NCBI GenBank assembly: GCA_964017145.1
Contig: CAXHKQ010000324.1
Coordinates: 1-34,044, forward strand
Source of the DNA: Agrocybe praecox
Taxonomy: Eukaryota > Basidiomycota > Agaricomycetes > Agaricales > Agrocybaceae
Length of the DNA stretch: 34,044 nucleotides
Direction of reading: 5' to 3'
Below the pieces are notes generated by a model. It was not told the DNA's origin. It did no database searches and was given only the letters and a program-made list of their open reading frames with translations. The position numbers were made by a program, and so were the translations under genes. This document shows positions 20,400 through 30,183 of this stretch, piece by piece; positions within the stretch are counted from its first letter, which is position 1; each line of letters starts with the position of its first letter.

Positions 20400-21783
20400 A
20401 TTTGACTGTACCAGCTAATAAAAAGTCTTCTCAAATGACGTTCGGCGAAGAGTCCCCATTGATGCTGCGTGTCTACGTTCTAGCTACATGTCTTGGGCTG
20501 GCTGGACTGCGTTACTTTTCGGAAAACCGGAATGGCAGGTATGATAATGACTTGTAACCTACTGAAAAACGCCTGACAATGTAGACTTGCTCTGCAAGAA
20601 ATATACATGAAGTCGATATTTTACTGAGGCTTCGTCTTTGCACCAACTGCAAGAAAGCCAGGTACGCTTTTTTTCCCTTTCTCTTTTTAATTATGCAATT
20701 GCTGACTTGCTTATAACAGCCTCGCCGTCGAATCAAGGTTCAGCTGGTCGTATCCCCACCAAGACAAATCGATACTAAACTTAATTCCAGCTACCAACAG
20801 TACACAGCACTTTTTCGATTATTAATATGCCTTGATAGCCGACCCGTTCGCATAGTTGGCGATTGGAGTCACGGATACTCCAGCAAGAGCCAATTCTTCT
20901 GGAGGAATGTCATCGAAAAGATGATCCAACGATCTGCCGAGCTCAAGAAGAATATCCAGCTGCGCCATCTGGATGCAAATAAGAAATTTGAGGAGTTAAA
21001 ACAGCAGGGACGTGCTCGAAATTGGATCTAGCCACATCGGTCTTTACCTGTGTCGCATATCATCATTATGGGGGAACCTGTCGTCGCGGGCTTCCAACAT
21101 ATCTTGACACATGCTTGCCCTTCCGATGGCTATAATCTTGCGACACCCACTAGAGGTCATACGTGGGCCTACGAGCAGGGTGTGAATTCAGAAGCTATCA
21201 CGCTGTCGTTCAAAAAGAACTTCTCCGATGTCGCAAAGAAACTTGTGGCATTGGTCGGGCTGGACCCTCAAACGTCTACCGCTGCTGACATGGACGCAAG
21301 AGAAGAACGATTCTGGTGCAGTGCATGCCATATATACGGAGCGGGGTATATGTGGAGGAATGCGGTGAGTGTTAAACCTTCCCATTTTCCCTCAATACTC
21401 ATTTGGAAATTTGGCTTGTTAGGTTTCGCATACGATTGAACACGACAAGGCAGACGACAAGGCAGAACTTTCGTTCGAGGTGGTGACTCGTAAACGAAGC
21501 AGGAAAATCATCAACCTCGAAGGAACAGATCTCTTGGGACACCGCTCTGTATGGAGCTGTGGGCATCGCTTACAATTCGTGACGGATCGTAGGAATCGGG
21601 GTAACACCTTGCAACACATGCTCGAGTACATTTTTTTCACTCCCATTTCAATTCAGCACTCTCTTCGCTTTTTTTCTCTTTTTTCTCCCGCTTAATATTG
21701 GCTGAACGCTGACCGATTTGTAACTTTCTTGGGCATACACAGCTTGCTACGCCTCGGGAACTGGTCGACTTCCATTTTCGATA
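20400..21783 (+). pseudogene. F-box family protein with Cys-rich tail, pseudogene
   Basis: This resembles the large agaric F-box families, whose members are substrate adaptors of SCF ubiquitin ligases. Seen are AACLRSSYMSWAGWTALLFG (20465-20522), intron 20539-20584, then VDILLRLRLCTNCKKA with its Cys pair (20612-20659), intron 20662-20719, and SILNLIPATNSTQHF (about 20768-20815). After a frameshift come WRNVIEKMIQRSAELKK (about 20900-20950) and KFEELKQQGRARNWI followed by TAG near 21030. Further on, VALVGLDPQTSTAADMD and REERFWCSACHIYGAGYMW run to 21363. A GT-AG intron (about 21364-21421) leads to HTIEHDKADD, SVWSCGHRL and finally TPRELVDFHF with a stop at 21783. The F-box itself before 20465 is not clearly readable. 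The frame change near 20820 and the nonsense codon argue against function. Confidence 0.62.
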
Positions 21784-22837
21784 GGTACCGCGCTTCAATG
21801 CATAATTGTCATATTGTAGTGGCCACACCAGAGCGTGAGAAATCCCCTCCCGGACTCAATTCTATGCCCTTCTCTGAGCTCGGGTATCGCTAAGAGTTAC
21901 GATTTTTTCTTTCCTTTCTCTCTCTCTTTGTGGAAGGGACGATATATATACATAACTGGACATGCTCTGCTACCTAGTACTAGTAACTTTGTTTCTCTCC
22001 TTATCTTAAGTCTTTCTCTAATTCTATTTTATGCACTTACTCGTAACAGTGCAAATGTGTGTCTCATGTCGTTCTGCAAATTTTGGCTCTCTGCCCCTCT
22101 CTTTTTCGCTTACAACCGCCCCAAACCTCCTCTACTTAATGCAGCTTCTGGAAAGCTACATCTGTCTCGCTTATGCATCCCAATTATCTGGGCCTTTGGC
22201 GGAGTTCTCCCAGCAACGGGTCTTCGTTTTAGTCGCGTTCAACTTCGTTTAACTTTTGCCACCGCCACGTTCGGCGCTCGCAGCTATTAGTGGTTCTAAT
22301 TTCCTAAGCGCCGCCAGGGTTCGAGAAATGAAGGACGTTGAGACCAGACTACCGTCTTTCGTCAATATCTTAATGCTGGAAAGCATCCTGCTTTCCCACT
22401 GGATGTCTTTCAATTGTGCGATTTTCGACACCCTCGTCTCATTCTTCGTAGGGCTGATTATGTCGATGCAGTTCTCGATGATTGGGTGGGGACCAGGGTT
22501 GAGGAAGGTGGGGGGAAGGGTGGAAGAGTTGTGTTGGTGGTTAAAGGTGTTAAGAGGAGCTTGACGGAGTGGTTTGTGTTAGATGTCAATGGATATGGAT
22601 GTGTTCTGTGCATATATTGTTTGTATTTTCTGTGCTCCTTGTAATCGTAGCTAGTCTGTAAAAAATATAAGAAACGAATCATAAATATTGAATCATAGAT
22701 ATCATCTTAATCCATGCTTCTAATAGACTGGTTTAAGACTCAGACGTTGTCGAACAAAGAGAACAATCACGAAAAATTATGAATTCTATTTATACAGCAC
22801 ACGGACATGGACACCCAAGAACCAGCAAACATCATCA
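21784..22837. other. non-coding stretch without a recognised gene
   Basis: Several 60-150 codon frames exist on both strands (for example 21835-22290 plus and 22249-22431 minus). They overlap one another and have pyrimidine- or purine-driven composition. The minus-strand piece around LKDIQWESRMLSSIKI has protein-like composition but no partner exon. A purine-rich stretch lies at 22480-22560. Confidence 0.3.
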
Positions 22838-23089
22838 ATCCAATATCCAATTGTCATCAGATCATGCGATCCTGACGGTCTAAACATACAACATCTATTA
22901 GTTTACGTCTCCTCATAAGAATATGATCAAAAACATACCTACCTTCCAATACAACGATTCGACGACCTTGCTAACTTGCCCCAGAGTCTTGATAGCAGCT
23001 CTGTACATGTTCTGATCACGGGTACAATCAAATCAGAAGAAGAAAACAGGAAAAAGCGGAAAGAAAGAGACGTACGTCATGTACATCAG
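22838..23089. repeat. 252-bp direct repeat, copy 1 (3' end of Rpn6 pseudogene)
   Basis: Copy 2 is at 28016-28267, a constant offset of 5178 bases with no indel and about five base differences, all transitions. This copy sits in its natural place, covering the last two exons and last intron of the Rpn6 pseudogene on the minus strand, so it is the likely source. Confidence 0.9.
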
Positions 23090-24330
23090 CTTCGGGCTCG
23101 TACACGATCAATCATCCGCGTCCTTGGTCGAGGATCATTTCCAAGAGCCTAAAGTGTTTAGAAAAGGGGTGGATATATGATCAGCAAACTACTCAAGGTT
23201 GAAAAAATGGACAAAAAGAAAGAAGCACGTACTTGGCCTTAACAGCCGAAAGGCTGGACGATGCGCAGGAAGTTCTTTTCGAGGTGGAGGAGACTTCTGC
23301 ATGGAATTGAAATCGGTTTTATTATTTTTATTATTATTTGAGGCTAGGAGGACACGAAGAAAACACGAACACGAACCTTCTTCATAATCCCTCAATGCTC
23401 TCGAAATCCGCGAGTTTACGACTCTGGTGCGCACGGACGATAGCGCGCAAACTTTCGACCTCGCTCAATTTGGCGTGTTTCAATGACAGCTTAATAGTCA
23501 ACAGCGAGTTGACATTTTCGGGCTGTAGTAGAAATGGAGTAACAAGGAAATTCAACAAAAATATTATGTGCTAAGAAAAGAGAGAGAACGCACGAAGTTC
23601 AACTGTCGACATGACTTTACACGGAAGCATGTACTTTAAGGCCTCCAAGTGGACTCGTCGTCCTGCGAACTGAGATTCTCGAATGCTTTGAAAAAGTAGG
23701 AGTAGGTGGTCGTGTAGTCCTCCTCTTCGGCGTGTAAGATACTGAACTGAAGATCCAAGGAAGCTTGCAGGGAGGGCGGAGAGTTGGCGGCTGTTCGTGA
23801 TGATGTGAGAGCGGCCTGTGAGAAATGGTGTAAGCCGGAGTTCGAGGATGGGGGGGAAATATTAAGGGTGAGAAAAGGACTAACCTTGGCCTTGGACATG
23901 TTCCCAATCCCGCAGTAACCCTGTCAGAATCATCTTGTCGTCTGGACGCTTCAGTTCGGTGAGGAGGCTGTCGACGAGCGCGAGGGCTGGTGCGTATCGT
24001 CTCAACTCGAGTTGCCTGTTTATAGTCAAAGATAATAAATTAGTTGACTCAGAACAGCACTTAAAACAAGAGAGAAAACAAAAATACTAACAGGCCGACG
24101 AGACGAGTTTCGTGACTGTTTAGGGAATGGCGTTCAAGTTGAAGTAGTCCAGAAGACTTCGGACTAGTGGTACAAAAGAAGGTAAATGTGAGATTGAGAT
24201 AAATGACTTCAATATAAAATCACGATAAGTACGTACTGAGTTTGGCGGTTTTGGCTTTGGCATTTGCAGCTGAGAACATGAAAGCTCTCAATTGTGTGAT
24301 GATGTTGGCCAAACTTGAAGCCGTGTTCAA
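22862..24330 (-). pseudogene. RPN6: 26S proteasome lid subunit Rpn6 (PSMD11) pseudogene
   Basis: Rpn6 is a PCI-domain lid subunit that clamps the 20S core to the 19S base. From high to low coordinate: LANIITQLRAFMFSA and AKAKTAKL (about 24320-24240), a short block ending NSHETRLVGL (about 24090), LELRRYAPALALVDSLLTEL (about 24015-23955), GIGNMSKAK (about 23920-23890), [11 protein letters not shown] through [18 protein letters not shown] (about 23815-23720), AYSYFF-type block [19 protein letters not shown] (about 23705-23655), [10 protein letters not shown] (about 23640-23610), KLSEVESLRAIVRAHQSRKL (about 23485-23425), NFLRIVQPF (about 23270), LDQGRG-stop-LIVYEPEAD (about 23145-23095), and finally YRAAIKTLGQVSKVVESLY with the terminal TVRIA at 22862. 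Introns are retained. Frameshifts, an in-frame TGA where VLDQGRG continues, loss of EVHLLE and of the winged-helix core, and a missing N-terminus make it a pseudogene. Confidence 0.9.
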
Positions 24331-25054
24331 ACGTCGGACGGAAATAGTCCATGGACACTTCTCATGGATACTCGCTTAGATTTACGTGAATAATGGCGAA
24401 AATCCACTGATTTCTCCTAACAGGGGTGATTGGATGACTTTCCTTAACGTTTAGAATTCCAGATTTGTCTTCAAACCTTATCAGGTCGGAGCGCCACACC
24501 ATTTTAGAAAATAGAAAATAATTCTAGAAAACCTTAACGCCAAGCATACAAATTGGAGCGATTACATTGATTGAAACTCCGATGCCCGGAACCCAGTCTT
24601 TCAAGCAGGGTTGCTATTCTTTTAAATCTAAAACTATGCAAAGTTGAAAATTGCATTCTAACAGTCTCTCGTCCAAGCTTTGAGAATGAGATTAACAGGA
24701 TACCAGTTGAAATAGAGGACAGTTATGCTAAGAAAGCACATGATTTCCTCCATTTGCAATGTATCATACTTGGTTGAAACTCGCATAGATTCATCTATAT
24801 ACTCGATACTGGATTAGATTCACTACTAAACTAGATAATGATAATGATAACGATACTGATTATGTGCATCAGATTTGATAAAAGTCTACATTATTTGTAA
24901 TATTTCAAGGAGACTAGTGCCATCAGAGGGTCCCCGGCTGTGTGCCCGAGCGGTAATCATGCCAGAGATATCAGGGAGACAATTCTCTCTTTTCCTCTTT
25001 CCTTCTTTTCTTTTTTCGATTTAATTTTTAATCATTTTCAAATTTCACCCACAG
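24331..25054. other. AT-rich intergenic stretch
   Basis: The N-terminal part of Rpn6 is not found here. The word CCTTAACG occurs twice (about 24441 and 24534). A simple-sequence patch of ATAATG repeats lies at about 24835-24855. A tRNA-Ser-like 5' half, TGCCCGAGCGG, at about 24941 has no matching 3' half. A pyrimidine-rich tract at 24966-25054 ends in CCCACAG and looks like the 3' part of an intron leading to the plus-strand exon at 25055. Confidence 0.35.
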
Positions 25055-25249
25055 ACATCAGTATCGGGCCATATTTCTCAGTGGGACGAGGTTTCCAACG
25101 GAGAATACTTCCCCACCGTGGGGTTCATAGTGAACGAGATAGATTCCCCGGTCAACAACTCAACAGTACCCGAAAGGGCAGGTCATTTCATATACACGGC
25201 GCGAATAATTGTTAAAAACGAAGCTGACTACAAGATCACGACCGACTAA
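25055..25249 (+). CDS. possible terminal exon of an unrecognised plus-strand gene
   Basis: After a strong acceptor (pyrimidine tract plus CCCACAG, ending 25054) one frame is open for 64 codons to a TAA at 25247-25249. It reads TSVSGHISQWDEVSNGEYFP and continues through VGFIVNEIDSPVNNS to ARIIVKNEADYKITTD. Composition is protein-like and no ATG is present, as expected for an internal start of a last exon. The product is not recognised. Its stop codon overlaps the stop codon of the Crinkler gene on the other strand. The upstream exons were not found, so it may be a gene fragment. Confidence 0.38.
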   Translation, partial: TSVSGHISQWDEVSNGEYFPTVGFIVNEIDSPVNNSTVPERAGHFIYTARIIVKNEADYKITTD

Positions 25250-27506
25250 GGATCCCAGATGTGATCCAGCATGTCCAGGTCGTGTGCCGCCTCGACAACA
25301 GCCCCACCAGTTGCTCCCTGCGGCCGCCAGACAGACGTAGTGTTTAAATTAAAGGGATATCGCACCTGCTTTGAAATTTCACCGCATGTATCATAATCTA
25401 CCACCAAAAAGGACCCATCCTTAAAACCACCCCGATTCAGAGTCTTCACCATAACGTTTGTATCGCGGATATCCCCGTGCACAAACCCAGCCTGATGAAA
25501 CTGCCGCAAGCATTGTCCTACTTTCTCCGAAAGAAGGCTGCGAGAATCCAGATGCTCCTCCGATAACAAACCCTGGTCGTCCTGAATCAAGCTGAACAAG
25601 CTGACGTACTCTTCACTGACATCCTCCATGACGACCATGTACAATTCTCCAGGGAGGCGCTTGAAAGCATGAAGTCTCGGCGCAAAGCCTTTCGCAGCAA
25701 GAAATTCGTGACCTTCCTTGCAATAGCGAGGAACAAATTTAATGCAGATTGGAGCGCCGTTGTCCGTAAGGCCGAAGAATAGGTTGCGACCCTTCATGTG
25801 GAAACGGTATGTGAAGCAATTTACCGAGCCATCCGGAGATGTAAAAGAGGTTGGGTATGGATGGATCGGATTACGCAAAGGCCCACGTGGATTGGCGTCA
25901 TAGTCCTGATAGTAACTATCGAGAGATTGAATGGCACGTCGGAGAGCTCCAAGATGGCGCATGAGCATGTTCTCCATCTTGATATCAGTTTCCTGATAAT
26001 GGCACGGGATGGCAGGGGACAGCATCTGTACGGTCGGACGATCGGTCCACGCAGCACCGGCAAATGCGACATAAGGCCCTAAATGGTATGAGACATAATG
26101 AAGCTGATATTGAGAAAGGACAACGAACCGAAGAAAGGACAACGAACCGAAGATGAGTACGATTATGCACGGTAGAACGGAATTGACATGTTGAGTGGCA
26201 AGGATCCGCGTTGCCTCGAGGAAGTAGAGGATGGCTTGAAAGAACGGTTCAGTGGCACTGGACCCGATTTCATTCTTGAATTCGGTGATCACAAATCTGA
26301 AGTTACCAAATGACAGATCGCCATCTGTGGTGAAGCTACCAATCCCCGTTTGCTTTATGTGCATTTTATGGGCATTGAATATGCACGTAATAGCTTCCCG
26401 TCGAGCGTTCTCCTTTTCATAGATATTCGCCATAGCCTGCACGAATGCAAGAAAGAATTGAACGTCGTCAGACGTCGGCACGTACGTCTCGGCGTTGTCG
26501 AGGTATTCCCCAAAGATGGGATGGATCAGACTCAGTGGCAATGCCGTGGGGCCACCGTAGGGCCGATTACATGGAATGTATTCTTCAGCTTTGTCTTGCT
26601 TAGCGCGGAACGTTTTAGGCTTCCCACCATTCGAAGGCGCTTCAGACTTTCGCTGGCTGCAGAATTTCTCTCGATCCCGACCTACCTGGTCGGTAGAAAC
26701 GACTGGAGATTTATATGCAGATGGCGGTGCCCCCGAGCTAGGAGAGGGCACACCTTGGTGGAATAATGAGCAAAATCGAATCAGAGTGAATATGAGACAC
26801 ACCTTGAACCGGAACACGCGCAACGACATGGATATGATTGATATCAAGTTTCGAGGGAAACACGTTCGATAACAACTTTTCCGATCTCAACTTGGGTCCA
26901 ACAGTTGGTGGAGACTTGGAAGGAAGATTGTCGATGGGAAATGAGACCTTCCAGAGTTCTATATTTTTAACATCGATGTTGCCCAAAGACGAAGGGTTTT
27001 TTTCCTTGATCAAATCTTTGAGGATGCTGATATTTTTGGTACGGGGAATTTCAACAGTGAAGGTCTGTTCGGGGTTGTCACCGATAATAAAGCAATTGAG
27101 CGAAAGAAGTTGGGTGGGATCATGGGCTACCACTGTTTGAACATCTTTGGATGGATTAGATGTGGTTCCAAAGTGAAGATTGTCGCGACGTACCTGGGGC
27201 CTTTGCGATTACATGAAGACAATCATCCGCGACATCCGTGAAGAATGCGGTTAATTTCTTGTTAGGTGGCGACAACTGCGGATAGCCAGCAAGATTGATA
27301 TTTGCCAGTTTCGTCTCGAGATCTTCAGGAGGGAAGGAGACCTGCCAGAGTTGGAGGTCTGATGGGGCAATATGGTTGAGGTGAGGAGCCTTCTCCTCTT
27401 TGATTAGTTTTTTGAGGATGCTGACATTTTCGGTCTTCGGAATTTTGACAGTGAAGGACCGTTCGTAGTCGTCACCGAGAACCAAGCAGTTGAGTGAGAG
27501 TGACAT
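25246..27506 (-). CDS. Crinkler-family protein: two N-terminal CRN domains, PD-(D/E)XK-like segment, kinase-like domain
   Basis: Exons run 27506-27194, 27132-26803, 26753-26148 and 26078-25246, with GT-AG introns of 61, 49 and 69 bases, all phase 1. The product is 693 residues. Residues 1-104 are a Crinkler N-terminal domain (SLNCLVLGDDYERSFTVKIP, then LQLWQVSFP, ending LHVIAKAP). Residues about 105-214 are a second, diverged copy (SLNCFIIGDNPEQTFTVEIP, then IELWKVSFP, ending HVVARVP). A Pro/Ser linker follows. Residues about 300-400 contain D360, ITEFKNE with E372 and K374, and QAILY (Q387-Y391), fitting a PD-(D/E)XK nuclease with QxxxY. Residues about 495-693 are kinase-like: ICIK (K530), catalytic loop HGDIRDTN (617-624) and metal motif VVDYD (D644). 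Crinklers are host-directed effectors or conflict toxins in oomycetes and fungi; no secretion signal is seen. The role here is inferred. Confidence 0.8.
26114..26151. repeat. 19-bp perfect tandem duplication at the last Crinkler intron donor
   Basis: The 19-base unit GAAAGGACAACGAACCGAA occurs twice in succession. On the coding (minus) strand each copy contains the same potential donor CTTCG|GTTCGT. Using the upstream donor (26147) keeps the frame (intron 69 bases). Using the downstream one (26128) would add 19 bases and shift the kinase frame. Confidence 0.85.
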
Positions 27507-28015
27507 GTAAGAAACAAGAATGTTTCAGTTGTTTGTTGACTATCACTGTATTTAATTCACACGCGTGCGCGTTAATCACGTGGACAACAGAGGAGAGTTG
27601 AACAGAGCATGAATGCAAGCGTTGATGTGAAAACTTCAAACAAGGCGCTCACCACAGCGCACAATGTATGCGACGCGCGTCAACGGTTGGCGGGATATGC
27701 GGCGGCACGTGGTGTTGTCACTCTGAGCCACTGAAAATCTAAACTACTCAAAAAAAACTAAACTGCTGCGAAATTTCAGAGTTTAGAAAAGGTCAGTTTA
27801 GTTTAGTTTCTTAGTTTAGATAATAAATTTTTACTTTTTGTTTTTATTGTCTAACTTTTGGATGTGAATGCCTTTCTTGGGAATATTTTTATGTAAGTAT
27901 ACAGTATCAAAATTTCACCCTCATCCTACGTCCTGGTACAAAGTTCTTTGGCACTAAATCATTATTCCAGTGACCCCAAATTCTGGATCTTACTTATCGT
28001 GTTTAATCTCTTGTC
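27507..28015. other. Crinkler upstream region with an AT-rich hairpin
   Basis: This is the presumed promoter region of the Crinkler gene. A CG-rich patch with ACGCGTGCGCG and CACGTG words lies at about 27560-27585 and another at 27655-27720. No clear TATA box is placed. The hairpin element at 27737-27821 is listed separately. No coding block was recognised. Confidence 0.35.
27737..27821. repeat. 85-bp foldback (TAAACT-rich hairpin)
   Basis: The left end ATCTAAACTACTC...AACTAAACTG and the right end CAGTTTAGTTTAG...AGTTTAGAT are inverted copies, with 11 bases perfect in the inner arm and 9-10 in the outer arm. A short loop contains GCTGCGAAATTTCAGAG. The whole block could form one long hairpin. 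It may be a tiny foldback transposon remnant or a source of structured RNA. No target-site duplication was identified. Confidence 0.65.
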
Positions 28016-28267
28016 ATCCAATATCCAATTGTCGTCAAATCATGCGATCCTGACGGTCTAAACATACAACATCTATTAGTTTACGTCTCCTCATAAGAAT
28101 ATGATCAAAAACATACCTACCTTCCAATACAACGATTCGACGACCTTGCTAACTTGCCTCAGAGTCTTGATAGCAGCTCTGTACATGTTTTAATCACGGG
28201 TACAATCAAATCAGAAGAAGAAAACAGGAAAAAGCGGAAAGAAAGAGACGTACGTCATGTACATCAG
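28016..28267. repeat. 252-bp direct repeat, copy 2 (displaced Rpn6 3' fragment)
   Basis: This is a copy of 22838-23089 with about five transitions and no indel. On the minus strand it still spells the last Rpn6 exons (KTL..QVSKVVESLYWK, TVRIA). The acceptor before them has changed from TCAG to TTAA, so it would not splice. No other Rpn6 sequence flanks it, so it is a displaced fragment rather than a second gene. Confidence 0.9.
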
Positions 28268-29167
28268 ATACAACCCGATTCGTCCACCCCACCACACAGC
28301 GGACATAATCAGTTGGGCTATTATATTACACCCGACGGCCAACCTCGCTCTCTGCACCCCAACATTCTTCCTCAAATCATTCCCACTCGCAATGCCCCCG
28401 ACACAGAGCGCACCAGTGCCTCCGAGTTCATCTTCATCTAGACGCCTGTCCCTTGAGCCCTCCCGAATAACCTCCACCCGGCCCCTGTGGCTCGTCTTTC
28501 CTGTTTGCCGTCTATGGCTTTCTCCGCTTTTTTGTCTATTGGCTCTTTGCTTGCCCACTTCGCGCTTCCCCTCCCTTCCGTCCCACTTGGCCTTATTCCC
28601 ACCTTGGGTTTATCGCACACAGCGTCCTCTTTCCCTTCCCCCCCTCTCAGTTCACTCTATCTGTTGCCCCCCCTTCCTCCGATGACTTTCTCCTCACTTT
28701 ACTACTCGCTTCTCTCCTTCCTCGAGCTCGTTTCATCTTTCTTTCTTCTGGCCTCTTTCATATCAAGTTTCTGTGTACTTTTCACAAAGAGGATGCACCG
28801 AACTTATTATCTATTTCATACGAACATTTCACCCTCTTTTCCGTATTTGTTCATCCAAATCCATATTCGTATCAATCCTTTTTCTCCCTATAGTTGCTTC
28901 GTTTCCCTGTTGCTTTTCATCAAAATGTTACATAGAAGTTGTTATATAATTACAATTCCAGCGATTATTTCCTCCTTTGAGGCTGTCAGTTATTTTTTAT
29001 TCTGCCATCTCCGCTGTCCTTTCCGCCTTTGTTCCATCCGTTTCCGTTTCCGACTATGTCAATGCACACACACACTCCCCCCTAGCGTGCTCAGCCTTCC
29101 CTACTTAGACAAAATAACATTTAATTCCTAAAATTGACGATGGTGCAAAGGGGAACATGAATTGGCT
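28268..29167. other. pyrimidine-rich plus strand, no gene supported
   Basis: The plus strand is strongly C/T-rich, which opens long frames such as 28257-28685 and 28487-29131 that read as Ser/Leu/Phe/Pro-rich low complexity without domains. A short segment at about 28275-28400 (QLGYYITPDGQPRSLHPN in one frame) looks more protein-like and could be an exon fragment of an unknown gene. Confidence 0.35.
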
Positions 29168-30080
29168 CATCAGTTTGTATGTTCGATGGCCCGGACAAAA
29201 TGTAAGAACACGAGAAAAATCAAGAGGATACTAGATGTTGATGTACGAGCCCAGTCTCAACTCTAGCAGAAAACGCGGATGGAAAAGAATGAAGAAAAAA
29301 AAATCGAAGAAAAAAATCGAAGAAAAGAAAGAAAGGTACTGCCTCTAACGTATCATACAAAATTTTTATCATTCTTCAAATTTCCCGTCAACCTTCTATA
29401 TCCAAGCTTTACGTATCATTCCGCCTATCCAACCTCGTCAGCTCAAAGCTGAACCGTACTGCATCACCACTGTCCTGCAATGAAACACCAGCCAGTGGTG
29501 AAAGGGAATGCCCCCTGTCCAGGCGACATAACAGAGGTGATAGGATCCACGCTGGAAGACCCCACAAGCCCACCGGTCGAAGGCAAAGGCTCGCCATCGA
29601 CAACAGAATGTTTGCCATCGAGTGCCAGTGTGTTTGAGGGTGGGATGACGCTACCGACAACGTGGGAGGAACAACCGATGCGACATGGGACGACTGCCTC
29701 CTCATCAACAACCCACGAAGCACCCCGCTCATCGAGGCTGAGAACATACCAGACGAGATATCCGCGCTTATCGATCCGCGCTTATCGACACCGTTGGAAG
29801 CTGCAGGCGGTCCATCATAGTGTTCACAGCCAACCCTGACGGTTTTCCTTCTTTGTGCTGAACCAGATAGAACGACGACTGCATCCTTCCTCGGAGTTGA
29901 AGTGCTAACCACCACTTGAACATGAGGAGCAACGAGGCTCTGCTGCTGCTCCTTTCCATCCTTCTCGCCAGGCTGGTTGACGGTGCTGCTCAAAGCAGAG
30001 TATCTACTCCTATTCGCAATAGGTGTCTTCCTCTGGCTCGTCCGCGTTATATCCTTGGCAACATCCGAGTCCTCCATGCT
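29168..30080 (-). pseudogene. Kin4-like kinase C-terminal tail, second (tandem) copy, pseudogene
   Basis: This block parallels the tail of the kinase pseudogene on its right. From high to low coordinate it has SLVAPHVQVVVSTSTP (about 29940-29890), ASNGVDKRG then GVLRGLLMRRQSSHV (about 29805-29690), and the end VRFSFELTRLDRRNDT (about 29460-29409). After a TAA, frame-broken SLDI..R-L and LYDTL blocks (about 29400-29345) lead into an intron that aligns with that of the other copy up to 29168. These are tail segments of basidiomycete Kin4/CAMKL kinases. No catalytic domain is attached, and several stops and frameshifts are present. Confidence 0.65.
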
Positions 30081-30183
30081 ATGCGTAACGGGGCAAGGAG
30101 CGAGACTTTCCTTGCCCTTCGACTTGCATTATTGGCGATGCTGGGTTCTTGGTAAGGATATATATATCCTATTCGTTAGCCAT

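Noticed and set aside
24931..24975. tRNA-Ser-like 5' half (CCCGAGCGG word)
   Set aside because: No anticodon arm, T arm or matching acceptor strand follows; the next bases are an intron-like pyrimidine tract.
26350..26766. Plus-strand open frame of 138 codons
   Set aside because: Antisense shadow of Crinkler exon 3.
28487..29131. Plus-strand open frame of 214 codons
   Set aside because: Ser/Leu/Phe/Pro low complexity driven by a C/T-rich strand, with overlapping frames of the same kind and no domain or splice context.
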